From ECT2AJA-044 sp965262845 (GTDB lineage Bacteria > Bacteroidota > Bacteroidia > Flavobacteriales > ECT2AJA-044): a DNA stretch of 64,000 nucleotides. This document shows, one piece after another, positions 18,206-27,004 of the stretch. The position numbers and the translations under genes are program-made. Position 1 is the stretch's first letter; each line of letters opens with the position of its first letter. Below the pieces are notes generated by a model, which searched no databases, was not told where the DNA came from, and saw only the letters and a list, made by a program, of their open reading frames with translations. Location of the stretch: assembly GCA_965262845.1 (NCBI GenBank), contig CBDHFX010000002.1, forward strand, positions 434,001 through 498,000, written 5' to 3'.

Positions 18206-18544
18206 ATGGCTATGGGAACCACCAAGGCAAACCTGTACGACGAAAAAACCAATATGCTGGCTGAATTTGCCAGGGCTTTGGCACATCCGGCACGGATCAG
18301 AATACTCCACATCCTCCTCAGGACCGATTCCTGCATCAACGGGTACCTCGTCAACGAGCTGGGTCTGGCGCAACCGACCGTTTCGCAGCACCTCAAGGTG
18401 TTAAAGGAAACCGGTGTGATCCGGGGCGATATCGAAAGCAATCGCCTGTGCTATTGCATTGATACACCTAGGTGGAAGGAACTGCAAAAAGTGCTCGGTG
18501 ATTTTATATTAACTCCTGTCGCGGAAAAGGAAAACTGCTGCTGA
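18206..18544 (+). CDS. arsR: ArsR-family metalloid-responsive repressor
   Basis: A 112-residue winged-helix regulator: LAHPARIRILHILLRTDSC, then the recognition helix region LAQPTVSQHLKVLKETGVI and a wing. A Cys lies in TDSCINGYL and the C-terminus ends in NCC, giving possible arsenite ligands in place of the ELCVCDL motif. It heads an arsR-arsC-acr3 operon, with 1 bp to the next gene, so it presumably represses it via the palindrome at 18186. Confidence 0.88.
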   Translation: MAMGTTKANLYDEKTNMLAEFARALAHPARIRILHILLRTDSCINGYLVNELGLAQPTVSQHLKVLKETGVIRGDIESNRLCYCIDTPRWKELQKVLGDFILTPVAEKENCC

Positions 18545-18545
18545 C

Positions 18546-19202
18546 ATGCTATTTGATCCCCCATTACATCGGTATCTGGACGAGTGCGCGAACAACGCAC
18601 ATACGATATCATCGGCCCGCAGGGCCATCCTTGAAGGCTGGGCCAGGAAGATGGCCAGTCTGCACTCTTTGCGCCAACGCATTCGCCTGCATTTCATTTG
18701 CACACACAACAGCCGCCGCTCGCAAATGGCTCAGGTCTTGGCCTGGGCTGCGAGCCGTTACTACGGCTTTCGGTTTGTCGATTGCCACTCGGGCGGAACT
18801 GAGGTCACGGCCTGTCACCCAAACACGCTAACGGCGCTTGAGCGGGCTGGATTCGTGATTCGCCGGGCTTCCGGAAAAAACGGCCGGCACAGGGTCCAGC
18901 TGAAGCCGCGGGGAGCCAGCATCGAACTTTTTAGTAAAGTTTACAAGAACGAGACCAACCCGGCCAGCGACTTCATCGCCCTCATGACCTGCTCATCCGC
19001 CGATAGGAATTGCTCCTTTGTGGCCGGTGCCCTACACCGCATCTCACTCAGCTACGAGGACCCGAAAGTGGCCGACGGCACCGCCGAACAGACAGCGTTG
19101 TACGACGACCGCTGCCGTCAGATCGCAAGCGAAATCATGTTCGCCTTTCACCACCTGCACCGATCTGTCTTCCCCCTGCCCCACTCCCAAAATGCAAACT
19201 AA
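18546..19202 (+). CDS. arsC: Arsenate reductase-like low-molecular-weight phosphatase
   Basis: A 218-residue protein of the LMW-PTP fold. The P-loop ICTHNSRRSQMAQ (C-x5-R-S) is the catalytic motif of thioredoxin-coupled ArsC, and MTCSSADRNC carries the further Cys residues used for the disulfide relay. It is longer than the usual ~130-140 residues because of an N-terminal extension of about 45 residues (RYLDECANNAHTISSARRA). Between arsR and acr3; its 3' end overlaps acr3 by 11 bp. Confidence 0.85.
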   Translation: MLFDPPLHRYLDECANNAHTISSARRAILEGWARKMASLHSLRQRIRLHFICTHNSRRSQMAQVLAWAASRYYGFRFVDCHSGGTEVTACHPNTLTALERAGFVIRRASGKNGRHRVQLKPRGASIELFSKVYKNETNPASDFIALMTCSSADRNCSFVAGALHRISLSYEDPKVADGTAEQTALYDDRCRQIASEIMFAFHHLHRSVFPLPHSQNAN

Positions 19203-20229
19203 ACCCCGTCTCTCATTCCTTGATCGCTGGCTCACCCTCTGGATCTTCCTCGCCATGTCCATAGGTGTCGGGATCGGTTATTTTTATCCGGCCCTCGCGG
19301 GCCGATTGGAAAGCGCCTCAAGCGGTGCCACCAACATCCCGATCGCGGCCGGACTCATTCTGATGATGTATCCACCCCTGGCCAGGGTCAACTATCAGCT
19401 CATACCCAGGGTGTTCAGCAACATCAGGGTGCTGGGCATCTCGCTCATCATGAACTGGGTCATTGGTCCCCTGCTCATGTTCGGGTTGGCTGTGCTCTTT
19501 CTGCGCGATTATCCGGAGTACATGACCGGACTCATACTCATTGGTCTGGCCCGCTGCATCGCCATGGTGATCGTCTGGAACGAGCTGGCAGACGGGAGCC
19601 GGGAGTATGCAGCCGGGCTCGTGGCGCTCAACAGCATTTTTCAGGTCTTTTTCTATTCGGCCTACGCCTATTTCTTTATTACCTGGCTACCGCCGAAACT
19701 GGGATATGAAGGGGCTCTGGTCCGGATCTCCATCGGTACCGTGGCCAAAAGTACCCTGATATACCTGGGGATCCCCTTCGCAGCCGGGTATCTAAGCAGG
19801 ATACTGCTCGTCCGCCGGTACGGCGAGGAGTGGTACAGGGAGCGATTTACTCCGATGATCTCCCCCATTACCCTCATTGCCCTGTTGGCCACCATCATGC
19901 TCATGTTCAGCCTTAAAGGTAAACTGATCGTTCAGATCCCACTTGATGTACTTCGGATTGCCCTTCCCCTGGTCATTTATTTTGCCCTGATGTTCCTCAT
20001 CAGTTTTTTCGTGGCCAAACGAATGGGAGCCGAATATTCGCGCAATGCCTCAATCGCCTTCACTGCAGCCGGGAACAATTTTGAGCTGGCCATTGCGGTA
20101 GCAATTGCAGTTTTCGGCCTCAACTCGGGTCAGGCCTTCGCCGGCGTGGTGGGTCCGCTTGTGGAAGTTCCGGCCCTCATTGCCCTGGTGCAGGTAAGTT
20201 ACTGGCTAAAGCGAACGTTCTACGACTAG
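19192..20229 (+). CDS. acr3: ACR3-family arsenite efflux permease
   Basis: A 345-residue polytopic membrane protein with about ten hydrophobic segments. The family motif around the essential Cys, GLARCIAMVIVWNELADG, is intact, and TAAGNNFELAIAVAIAVFG is the second hallmark. The start ATG 19192 (MQTKPRLSFLDRW) is preferred because it overlaps the arsC stop; a longer frame starting at 19018 would lie inside arsC. Exports As(III) formed by ArsC. Confidence 0.93.
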   Translation: MQTKPRLSFLDRWLTLWIFLAMSIGVGIGYFYPALAGRLESASSGATNIPIAAGLILMMYPPLARVNYQLIPRVFSNIRVLGISLIMNWVIGPLLMFGLAVLFLRDYPEYMTGLILIGLARCIAMVIVWNELADGSREYAAGLVALNSIFQVFFYSAYAYFFITWLPPKLGYEGALVRISIGTVAKSTLIYLGIPFAAGYLSRILLVRRYGEEWYRERFTPMISPITLIALLATIMLMFSLKGKLIVQIPLDVLRIALPLVIYFALMFLISFFVAKRMGAEYSRNASIAFTAAGNNFELAIAVAIAVFGLNSGQAFAGVVGPLVEVPALIALVQVSYWLKRTFYD

Positions 20230-20351
20230 CGCTATCCGGAGGAATTTGTGAGGATGTGCTCCCTGCCCGTTTTTCAGGCAATTGCCTTACAAGAAGAGCG
20301 ATGAGCCTGTACCATCTCCCTCATTTGGCCTGCACAAAGATATCCCATCAG

Positions 20352-20382
20352 TTGCATCATAAAAATATTATTTGTATCTTTG
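20352..20382 (+). promoter_or_regulatory. Promoter of the T9SS cargo gene
   Basis: TTG at 20352-20354 and TATCTTTG at 20375-20382, spaced 20 bp, match the Bacteroidota -33/-7 promoter (TTG / TAnnTTTG). The gene starts at 20450. Confidence 0.6.
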
Positions 20383-20449
20383 TCTTTTAAAGCCCCATTA
20401 TTTTGGGGAAGTTATGATTATATAACCCAAAATTTAACATTTGTTACTT

Positions 20450-21607
20450 ATGAAAAGATCTGTACTCTTCGCTTCCATCATGATGATCGCCTGTGCTTCC
20501 TTCGGGCAGTTTCGTCAAACAGCAAGCGACGTAACCCTTATCTCTCCTCAGCCAATGAACGAGCTGTCCCCGGCCGCCACCACATCCGGATATCGTGGCG
20601 GTATTGAAGAGATGTTTATCTGGTACGCTTCAACTGAAAGTAATATTTACAGTGATGATCAAATTGAATTCATCTGGGATATGAACGGGAACGCGACTAC
20701 TGCGGATTCGATATTTAACTACGTTATTGTTTCCTATCCGAAGCTGATCGCATGGGATGCCGTTGACGAGACCAGCACGATCCCATGGCAAAATGTGATC
20801 AACCTGACAGTTGATACCATTTGGATCCAAATAGGTCACGAAAATAACAGTGGCATGTTGGATACCCTTCGCGTTCGTATCGTAGAGCTGAACAACAACG
20901 GACGTCCTACAAACACCGTGCTTTGGGAGGAGCTCATGACTACGGACACCAGCTTTACCGGTGGTCAAGACTGGCTTAATTCCGTTTTTCTTCCGTTATT
21001 TCCCGATATCCTGTTAACCGGTCCCTTTGGTGTACGGGTTGACTATTTCGGACCTATTCAAGACACCTTCGGGATCGTTGCCGGATTCCACCAGGAAGGA
21101 ACCTGCGGACAGGGTTCCTTTCCGAAAGCAGTTGAATCACTCTTTGCAACCAATAGCTGGCGTCAGTATTCCCAATATGCCCAAGCCGGTTTGCTTCCGG
21201 ACGCTCAAGATAATGATATATACTACGACTGTAATTCAAGCGGCGGCTACGAGGAGGGAGATGACGGAGAACATCTCACGCAAAACATTAACTTCGGTGT
21301 ATCCTTGACCATTGAACACAATGTATCAGTTGAAGAGTTGCCACAGAACCTCCATTCTGTGAAAAACTTCCCGAATCCATTCAGTGAAATAAGCCATATT
21401 GAATATACACTTGATGGAGCCGATCAGGTTTCCCTGGAAGTGTACGACCTGACCGGTGCCGTGGTCTTTCGCTCGGAAGAAGGACGGCAAATGGCCGGGA
21501 CCCACACTATTCAGGTGGACGGTTCAGCATTGGCTGAGGGTATCTACTACTACCGGTTGAATGTGAATGGTGGGACTGTTACCAGGAAGATGGTACTGGC
21601 CCGCTAG
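20450..21607 (+). CDS. Secreted protein with type IX secretion C-terminal sorting domain
   Basis: A 385-residue protein. MKRSVLFASIMMIACASFG is a signal peptide for Sec export. The middle is a Gly/Asp/Asn-rich extracellular beta domain without a recognisable catalytic motif. The last 80 residues (VKNFPNPFSEISHIEYTL, SLEVYDLTGAVV, ALAEGIYYYRLNVNGG, TRKMVLAR) form a type A T9SS sorting domain used to cross the outer membrane. The upstream in-frame TTG at 20441 is not preferred. It ends at a strong bidirectional terminator. Confidence 0.88.
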   Translation: MKRSVLFASIMMIACASFGQFRQTASDVTLISPQPMNELSPAATTSGYRGGIEEMFIWYASTESNIYSDDQIEFIWDMNGNATTADSIFNYVIVSYPKLIAWDAVDETSTIPWQNVINLTVDTIWIQIGHENNSGMLDTLRVRIVELNNNGRPTNTVLWEELMTTDTSFTGGQDWLNSVFLPLFPDILLTGPFGVRVDYFGPIQDTFGIVAGFHQEGTCGQGSFPKAVESLFATNSWRQYSQYAQAGLLPDAQDNDIYYDCNSSGGYEEGDDGEHLTQNINFGVSLTIEHNVSVEELPQNLHSVKNFPNPFSEISHIEYTLDGADQVSLEVYDLTGAVVFRSEEGRQMAGTHTIQVDGSALAEGIYYYRLNVNGGTVTRKMVLAR

Positions 21608-21631
21608 GATATCAAGACAGGTACGATAAGG

Positions 21632-21662
21632 AAAAAGCCGTTCGAATGAGCGGCTTTTTTTA
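21632..21662. terminator. Bidirectional intrinsic terminator
   Basis: AAAAAGCCG ... CGGCTTTTT with a short loop and A/T tracts on both sides, placed between two convergent genes (T9SS cargo and the Mla-like ATPase); it overlaps the last codons of the latter. Confidence 0.75.
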
Positions 21663-22415
21663 TTGGACCCTTCCCCGGATCTTTCGCATAAGATCCGAGC
21701 TGAAGACAAAATTACTGACCGCTTCATTGCTGGTAGTTGCCAGTTCCTCACTGCCTCCCTCCCAGGCTTTATACCCTTCCCTGATGAACACGATGTGTTC
21801 TCCGATCTCCATCACCGAGTTCATATCATGTGTGTTGATAACCGTTGTGATATTAAATTCATGTGTGATTTCCTGAATGAGGTTATCGATCACGATAGCT
21901 GTCTGGGGGTCCAGCCCGCTGTTCGGCTCATCGCACAGCAGGTACTTTGGTTCCATGACAATGGAGCGCGCAATCGCCACCCGTTTTTGCATTCCCCCAC
22001 TGATCTCGGCAGGAAGCAGATCGTTGACGTTATCCAGATTCACACGTTTCAGACAAAAATTCACGCGATCAAGTTTCTCACTGGCCGACATGGCCGAAAA
22101 CATGTTCAGGGGGAACATGATGTTTTCTTCAATGGTCATGGAGTCAAATAATGCTCCGCCCTGGAACATCATGCCAATTTCCTGACGCAATTTTTTTCGT
22201 GTTTCATAATCCATGTGGTTCAGGTTCCTTCCGTTGTATTCAATGGAACCTCCGTCAATGCGATAGAGTCCGACCATGCTTTTGATCAAAACGGTTTTTC
22301 CACTCCCGCTTTGGCCGATGACCAGATTCGTTCTTCCTTCCTCAAACCGGGCACTCACCCCTTTGAGCACCTGCCTGGATCCGAAACTCTTGGTGATGTT
22401 TTCGACCGTGATCAT
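21660..22415 (-). CDS. mlaF: Mla/Ttg2-type ABC transporter ATPase
   Basis: A 251-residue ABC ATPase with Walker A GQSGSGKTVLIKSM, Q-loop MMFQGGALFDSMT, signature EISGGMQKRVAIAR and Walker B YLLCDEPNSGLDPQ. The GMQKR variant and the partner MlaE permease identify the lipid-transport (Mla) subfamily. ATG 22415 overlaps the permease stop as ATGA; a longer frame upstream only runs through the permease gene. MlaD/substrate-binding genes are not adjacent. Confidence 0.9.
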   Translation of the reverse strand: MITVENITKSFGSRQVLKGVSARFEEGRTNLVIGQSGSGKTVLIKSMVGLYRIDGGSIEYNGRNLNHMDYETRKKLRQEIGMMFQGGALFDSMTIEENIMFPLNMFSAMSASEKLDRVNFCLKRVNLDNVNDLLPAEISGGMQKRVAIARSIVMEPKYLLCDEPNSGLDPQTAIVIDNLIQEITHEFNITTVINTHDMNSVMEIGEHIVFIREGYKAWEGGSEELATTSNEAVSNFVFSSDLMRKIRGRVQ

Positions 22416-23152
22416 AACAGTACCTGGGTTAGAACGAAGTTGAGGATGATGATGGTGATGGAACTGAATACGACTGCCTGCGTACTTGATCGTCCGACAT
22501 CCAGTGACCCCCCTTTGGTATAATATCCGTGATAGGATGAAACCGTTACTATGACAAAGGCGAAGATGACCGTTTTGATCATCGCGTAGGTAAAGCTGTA
22601 GGTATTGAATTCCAGAGTGGCTCCATCGACAAATTCCCCAATGGTCCACAATCCGGTGAGGGGACCTGCCACCACCCCACCTACGATTCCAGCCGCCAGG
22701 CTGAGAATAATGAGCAGTGGATTAAAGAAAATGCCCGCGACGATCTTCGGAAGGATCAGGAACTGAGCTGAATTCACCCCCATCACCTCAAGCGCGTCAA
22801 TCTGCTCGGAGCTGCGCATGGTGCCGATGTTGGAGGAAATGCTGGACCCGACCTTACCGGCCAGAACGAGGGAAATCATCGTGGGGGAGAATTCGAGGAC
22901 CAGGGACTGACGCGTTCCGTAGCCAATGTACCAATTTGGCAGGAAGGGACTGTCCTGGATATTGAAAGCCAGCTGCAGGGCAACGACTGCACCGACAAAT
23001 ATTGAAATGAAAACCACGATGCCCATGGAGTTCACGCCGATATCCCAGACCTCACGGATCAGCTCCCTGCGAAACACCGACCACTTCTCCGGTATTCGCA
23101 GCACGCGTGAAAGCAGGAAAAAATACCTCCCGACATGGAAGAAAAATCTCAT
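22412..23152 (-). CDS. mlaE: MlaE-family ABC permease
   Basis: A 246-residue integral membrane protein of the MlaE/YrbE family, with typical segments VFISIFVGAVVALQLAF, PTMISLVLAGKVGSSI, MGVNSAQFLILPKIVAGI and GGSLDVGRSSTQAVVFSS. With the ATPase just downstream it should form an ABC complex moving phospholipids between the membranes. Confidence 0.92.
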   Translation of the reverse strand: MRFFFHVGRYFFLLSRVLRIPEKWSVFRRELIREVWDIGVNSMGIVVFISIFVGAVVALQLAFNIQDSPFLPNWYIGYGTRQSLVLEFSPTMISLVLAGKVGSSISSNIGTMRSSEQIDALEVMGVNSAQFLILPKIVAGIFFNPLLIILSLAAGIVGGVVAGPLTGLWTIGEFVDGATLEFNTYSFTYAMIKTVIFAFVIVTVSSYHGYYTKGGSLDVGRSSTQAVVFSSITIIILNFVLTQVLL

Positions 23153-23198
23153 TTCGACAATTTTGCACTAAAATAAATGATTAATTTACATAACCTCA

Positions 23199-23345
23199 AT
23201 GGAACGAATGTCAATCCGAAAACTTATTTGCATCTCCCTGCTTTTGGGGCTTTTCCTTTTGACTGCCTGCTCGGCCGGAAAAAGAAGCTGTGATTGCCCG
23301 GGCTTCGGAAAGGTAGATTCCGCCGAAGAACCGTTAAAAAGCTGA
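23199..23345 (+). CDS. Small predicted lipoprotein
   Basis: A 48-residue frame (second in-frame ATG at 23208) reading ICISLLLGLFLLTACSAGKRS, i.e. a signal peptide with an excellent lipobox LTAC. After the Cys only some 25 residues remain (SCDCPGFGK, then acidic). It lies 65 bp upstream of feoA on the same strand, with feoA's own promoter between. A role in iron handling is possible only by position. Confidence 0.6.
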   Translation: MERMSIRKLICISLLLGLFLLTACSAGKRSCDCPGFGKVDSAEEPLKS

Positions 23346-23374
23346 AAGCGGTCAGTTGTTTGGCTTCAATTCTA

Positions 23375-23382
23375 TACTTTTG
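23375..23382 (+). promoter_or_regulatory. Candidate -7 box for feoA
   Basis: TACTTTTG matches TAnnTTTG, 28 bp upstream of the feoA start; a TTG at 23356-23358 is 16 bp upstream, slightly short. Confidence 0.4.
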
Positions 23383-23410
23383 GCGCTTAGAATCAATCTA
23401 AATAGTTACC

Positions 23411-23632
23411 TTGACCCTTGACCAACTCGCCATCGGCGAACGCGCCTTGATCAAATCGTATGATGAAGAAGACGTGGCATTGAAGCTGATGGAGCTCGGA
23501 ATGATCCCCAATGAGCTGATCATCGTGGTACGCAAGGCTCCGCCCGGGGACCCGATTGCGATCAGGATCGGCAGCAGCGTGCTGGCCCTGCGGCTTGATG
23601 AGGCCTCGGCAGTACGTATCGAGAAAATCTGA
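23411..23632 (+). CDS. feoA: Ferrous iron transport protein A
   Basis: A 73-residue SH3-like FeoA. It begins at TTG 23411 (TLDQLAIGERALIKSY), with the family strand MELGMIPNELIIVVRKAPPGDP and the closing SVLALRLDEASAVRIEKI. It is 2 bp from feoB. It acts as accessory factor of the FeoB Fe(II) transporter. Confidence 0.93.
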   Translation: MTLDQLAIGERALIKSYDEEDVALKLMELGMIPNELIIVVRKAPPGDPIAIRIGSSVLALRLDEASAVRIEKI

Positions 23633-23634
23633 TC

Positions 23635-24672
23635 GTGGCTTCCAATCAAAAAAAGATCGCCCTTATTGGCAATCCGAACAGCGGTAAAAGCACCCTGTTC
23701 AATGCCCTCACCGGGTTAAATCAGCGCGTGGGAAACTTCCCGGGGGTTACGGTCGACAAAAGATCGGGTACTCTGACCCTTCGGGGAAGATCCGGACAAA
23801 AGGAGAAGTTCGGGATCATGGACTTACCGGGAACCTATAGCTTATATCCAAAATCGGCAGACGAGCTGGTAACCTTTGAAGTGCTCTGTGACCCAGAAAA
23901 CCCCGACTATCCTGACCAGGTGATCGTAGTGGCCGACAGTACCAATATGAACCGGAGCTTGTTTTTGGCCACGCAGGTGATCGAGCTGAATATGCCCACG
24001 GTATTGGTGCTGAATATGGCGGACCTGGCCAATAAGGATGGATTGAAATTCGATATCAAACAGCTGGAGAGGGAATTGGGTGTTCCGATTGTGCTGATGA
24101 ACGCACGTAGGAAATCGGACCTGAAGCCACTGCTGGACCTCATCATGCATCCGCCCTCACGGGCGGATATGGACTTTATTCAAGTGGGGCAGTTTTCACC
24201 CGGTTTGCTCGGGAAGGTGCGTGATTCGGTCAGGGTGAACAGTAACTATGCAGCATTTCAGGTAGCCTGTAACTACAAGTTTATCAGCTATTTCAGGAAT
24301 CATCCGGATCGGAGCGAGTGGATCCGCGAGCTAGTGAACAGGCATGGGTTCAGGCCATATCGTTTCCAGGCCGAGGAGAGCAGGAGGCGTTATGAGCTGG
24401 TCCGGAAGATCACAGGACGGAACGTGCAGCAGTTGAAGAGTCCGCGTGAGCATCTGACAGATAGGATCGACAACATTCTGACCCACCGGGTTTTGGGATA
24501 CCTGATCTTTTTTGCCATTCTGTTCGTAGTGTTTCAGGCCATTTTTAGCTGGGCCACCTTACCGATGCAGTGGATCGAGTATGTTTTTACGGAGCTGAGC
24601 GAATTCCTGGCTAGATCGCTGCCTCCAGGCATGCTGACGGGATTGCTGCTTGACGGGATACTGGCCGGTTGA
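23635..24672 (+). CDS. feoB: FeoB N-terminal half: G domain (gene split by frameshift)
   Basis: Residues 1-345 of an Fe(II) transporter: a GTPase domain with G1 GNPNSGKSTLFNALTG, G3 DLPGTYSL and G4 NMAD, a helical regulatory domain, then the first membrane segment (GYLIFFAILFVVFQAIF). GTG start, 2 bp after feoA. The frame stops at TGA 24670-24672 right after GLLLDGILAG, where normal FeoB continues without a break. The continuation is in the -1 frame. One extra T in the GGTTGAG run would restore a single ~707-residue protein. Confidence 0.9.
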   Translation: MASNQKKIALIGNPNSGKSTLFNALTGLNQRVGNFPGVTVDKRSGTLTLRGRSGQKEKFGIMDLPGTYSLYPKSADELVTFEVLCDPENPDYPDQVIVVADSTNMNRSLFLATQVIELNMPTVLVLNMADLANKDGLKFDIKQLERELGVPIVLMNARRKSDLKPLLDLIMHPPSRADMDFIQVGQFSPGLLGKVRDSVRVNSNYAAFQVACNYKFISYFRNHPDRSEWIRELVNRHGFRPYRFQAEESRRRYELVRKITGRNVQQLKSPREHLTDRIDNILTHRVLGYLIFFAILFVVFQAIFSWATLPMQWIEYVFTELSEFLARSLPPGMLTGLLLDGILAG

Positions 24673-25757
24673 GTGGTGTGGTGGTTTTTGTGCCGCAGAT
24701 CGCCTTTCTGTTCTTTTTCATTGCCCTGCTGGAAGACACCGGCTATATGTCGCGTGTGAGTTTCATGATGGACAAGCTCATGCGTCGTTTTGGGTTGAAT
24801 GGCCGCAGCGTGATCCCGCTTGTAGGAGGATTCGCCTGTGCCATTCCAGCGATCATGGCGACGCGTGGTATCAGTGGCTGGAAGCAACGCCTGATCACCA
24901 TTCTGATCACCCCGCTGATGAGCTGTTCAGCGCGGCTCCCGGTATATACCTTGTTGATATCGCTCGTGATCCCGAACGAAGCCAGATGGAGTATGTTTGG
25001 CGTACAGGGGCTTATTCTTATGGGCTTGTATCTGCTCGGATTCGTGGCGGCAATTGTGGTGGCCTTCCTGCTGAACCTGTGGCTGAACGAAGCAGACCGG
25101 AGCTTTTTTGTGATGGAGCTGCCAGGATATAAATGGCCCGACTGGAAAACGATCGGCTACACGCTGGTGGAAAAAGTGCGCATTTTCCTATTCGACGCAG
25201 GTAAGATCATCGTCGCCATTTCAGTAGTGCTGTGGTTCCTTTCGAGCTATGGCCCGGCCGATCGTATGGAGCAGGTCAATGCCAAATACGATGCCCTGGA
25301 GGCTAATGGAAGTCTTTCAGCCGCTGAGGCCAGCGCAAAAGGAAGCGAAAAACTGGAGTCATCCTATGCCGGGATGATCGGCAAGGCTATTGAACCAGTG
25401 ATCCGCCCGCTGGGATACGACTGGAAGATCGGGATCGCGCTGATCACGAGTTTTGCAGCGCGGGAGGTTTTTGTGGGAACAATGGCGACGATCTACAGTG
25501 TCGGCGATCCTAACGACGAGCGATCGATCCGCGAAAAAATGCAAGCTCAGGTGGATCAGGTCACGGGTAAAAGACAATATGGACTGGCAACGGGACTCTC
25601 CCTGATGGTCTTTTACACCTTCGCCCTTCAGTGCATGAGTACCGTAGCAGTGGTCCGGCGCGAAACCCGCAGCTGGAAATGGCCCCTGGCGCAATTCCTT
25701 TTCATGGGCGCCATGGCCTATCTCGCGAGTCTGATCACCTACCAACTCCTATCCTGA
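24669..25757 (+). CDS. feoB: FeoB C-terminal half: membrane gate domain (gene split by frameshift)
   Basis: A 362-residue frame that continues FeoB: SGVVVFVPQIAFLFFFIALLEDTG, the Gate motif PLVGGFACAIPAIMATR, the ITILITPLMSCSARLPVY Gate-2 motif, and several further membrane helices. It could start at TTG 24669, overlapping the preceding stop as TTGA, so independent translation is formally possible. Whether the break is real, or a single-base assembly error, is not decidable here. Confidence 0.85.
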   Translation: MSGVVVFVPQIAFLFFFIALLEDTGYMSRVSFMMDKLMRRFGLNGRSVIPLVGGFACAIPAIMATRGISGWKQRLITILITPLMSCSARLPVYTLLISLVIPNEARWSMFGVQGLILMGLYLLGFVAAIVVAFLLNLWLNEADRSFFVMELPGYKWPDWKTIGYTLVEKVRIFLFDAGKIIVAISVVLWFLSSYGPADRMEQVNAKYDALEANGSLSAAEASAKGSEKLESSYAGMIGKAIEPVIRPLGYDWKIGIALITSFAAREVFVGTMATIYSVGDPNDERSIREKMQAQVDQVTGKRQYGLATGLSLMVFYTFALQCMSTVAVVRRETRSWKWPLAQFLFMGAMAYLASLITYQLLS

Positions 25758-25871
25758 AATAGGCTGTATGGGGTTTTCCGCCTGCGGCGGGAAGGGCTAG
25801 GTAGCCCACCCTGAACCTGCCCGACAGGTATCGACAGAGGCACCCTCCCACCCCCCGTACTTTTATTTTTA

Positions 25872-25879
25872 TAGCTTTG
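25872..25879 (+). promoter_or_regulatory. Candidate -7 box for manC
   Basis: TAGCTTTG, exact TAnnTTTG, 19 bp upstream of the manC ATG. Confidence 0.5.
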
Positions 25880-25898
25880 TGCCAGCAAGATCCATGCG

Positions 25899-26990
25899 AT
25901 GAACACCCATACCTACAGTGTCATCATGGCTGGCGGAATTGGCAGTCGTTTCTGGCCAATGAGTCGCACCAACAATCCCAAACAATTCCTTGACATCCTC
26001 GGCACCGGTAAGACCCTCATCCAGCAGACTTATGAACGGATGCTGCGCTTTACTCCGAAGGGGCAGGTGTACATCGTAACGAATGTGCAGTACCGGGACC
26101 TGGTAAAGGAGCAGTTACCAGACGTTGGGAACGATCAGATCCTATTGGAACCGGCGCGTCGCAATACAGCACCTTGCGTGGCCTATGCAGGGTACAAGAT
26201 CCATGGCCTGGATCCGGAAGCGAACATCGTGGTGGCACCATCGGATCATTTGATCCTCAAGGAAGACGAATTCGTACGGGTGATTGATCTGGCACTGGAA
26301 ACCACAGCAAACAACGACGTATTGCTCACACTGGGCATCCGGCCGGACAGGCCGGACACCGGATATGGATACGTTCAGTTTAATGAAGACCAGACCCTGG
26401 GGAATAAGGAGGTATGCAAGGTAAAGACATTTACGGAGAAGCCCAGTCCCGATCTGGCGAAGAAATTTCTGGAGAGCGGAGACTTTCTCTGGAACAGCGG
26501 TATCTTCATCTGGAGTGCCGGCAGCATTATTAAGTCGTTTAGCAGCCACCTGCCGGAAATCGGTCAGCTCTTCGGAGAAAAAAAGGAACTTTTGAATACA
26601 AGCAGGGAACGCTCCTTTATCAGTCGGATCTACCCCTCGTGCAAAAATATCTCTATTGACTACGGGATCATGGAGAAGGCCAGAAATGTCTACACCCTGC
26701 CAGCTGAATTTGGCTGGTCGGATCTGGGAACCTGGGGATCGCTGTACACGCATCTGGAGCATGACGGTGATGGAAACGCCACAGTGGGCGGTACAAATGT
26801 GATGCTGTACGACAGCAGGCGAAACATGATCAGCACTTCAGGAGAAAAGCTCGTGGTGATCCAGGGGCTTGAGGATTTTATAGTGGTCAATACTGTCAAC
26901 ACCCTTCTCATTTGCAAAAAGGAAGACGAGCAAATGATCAAGCATTTTGTGGCGGATACCAAGATCGGAAAAGGCGACAAATACGTTTAA
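25899..26990 (+). CDS. manC: Mannose-1-phosphate guanylyltransferase
   Basis: A 363-residue nucleotidyltransferase that makes GDP-mannose for polysaccharides or glycans. The N-terminal signature GGIGSRFWPMSRTNNPKQF is complete; VAPSDHLI, FTEKPSPDLA, WNSGIFIWSA and FGWSDLGTW follow in the usual order. The C-terminal isomerase domain found in bifunctional enzymes is absent, which is the normal form in Bacteroidota. Confidence 0.95.
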   Translation: MNTHTYSVIMAGGIGSRFWPMSRTNNPKQFLDILGTGKTLIQQTYERMLRFTPKGQVYIVTNVQYRDLVKEQLPDVGNDQILLEPARRNTAPCVAYAGYKIHGLDPEANIVVAPSDHLILKEDEFVRVIDLALETTANNDVLLTLGIRPDRPDTGYGYVQFNEDQTLGNKEVCKVKTFTEKPSPDLAKKFLESGDFLWNSGIFIWSAGSIIKSFSSHLPEIGQLFGEKKELLNTSRERSFISRIYPSCKNISIDYGIMEKARNVYTLPAEFGWSDLGTWGSLYTHLEHDGDGNATVGGTNVMLYDSRRNMISTSGEKLVVIQGLEDFIVVNTVNTLLICKKEDEQMIKHFVADTKIGKGDKYV

Positions 26991-27004
26991 CGGTTCGCTA
27001 GCTC

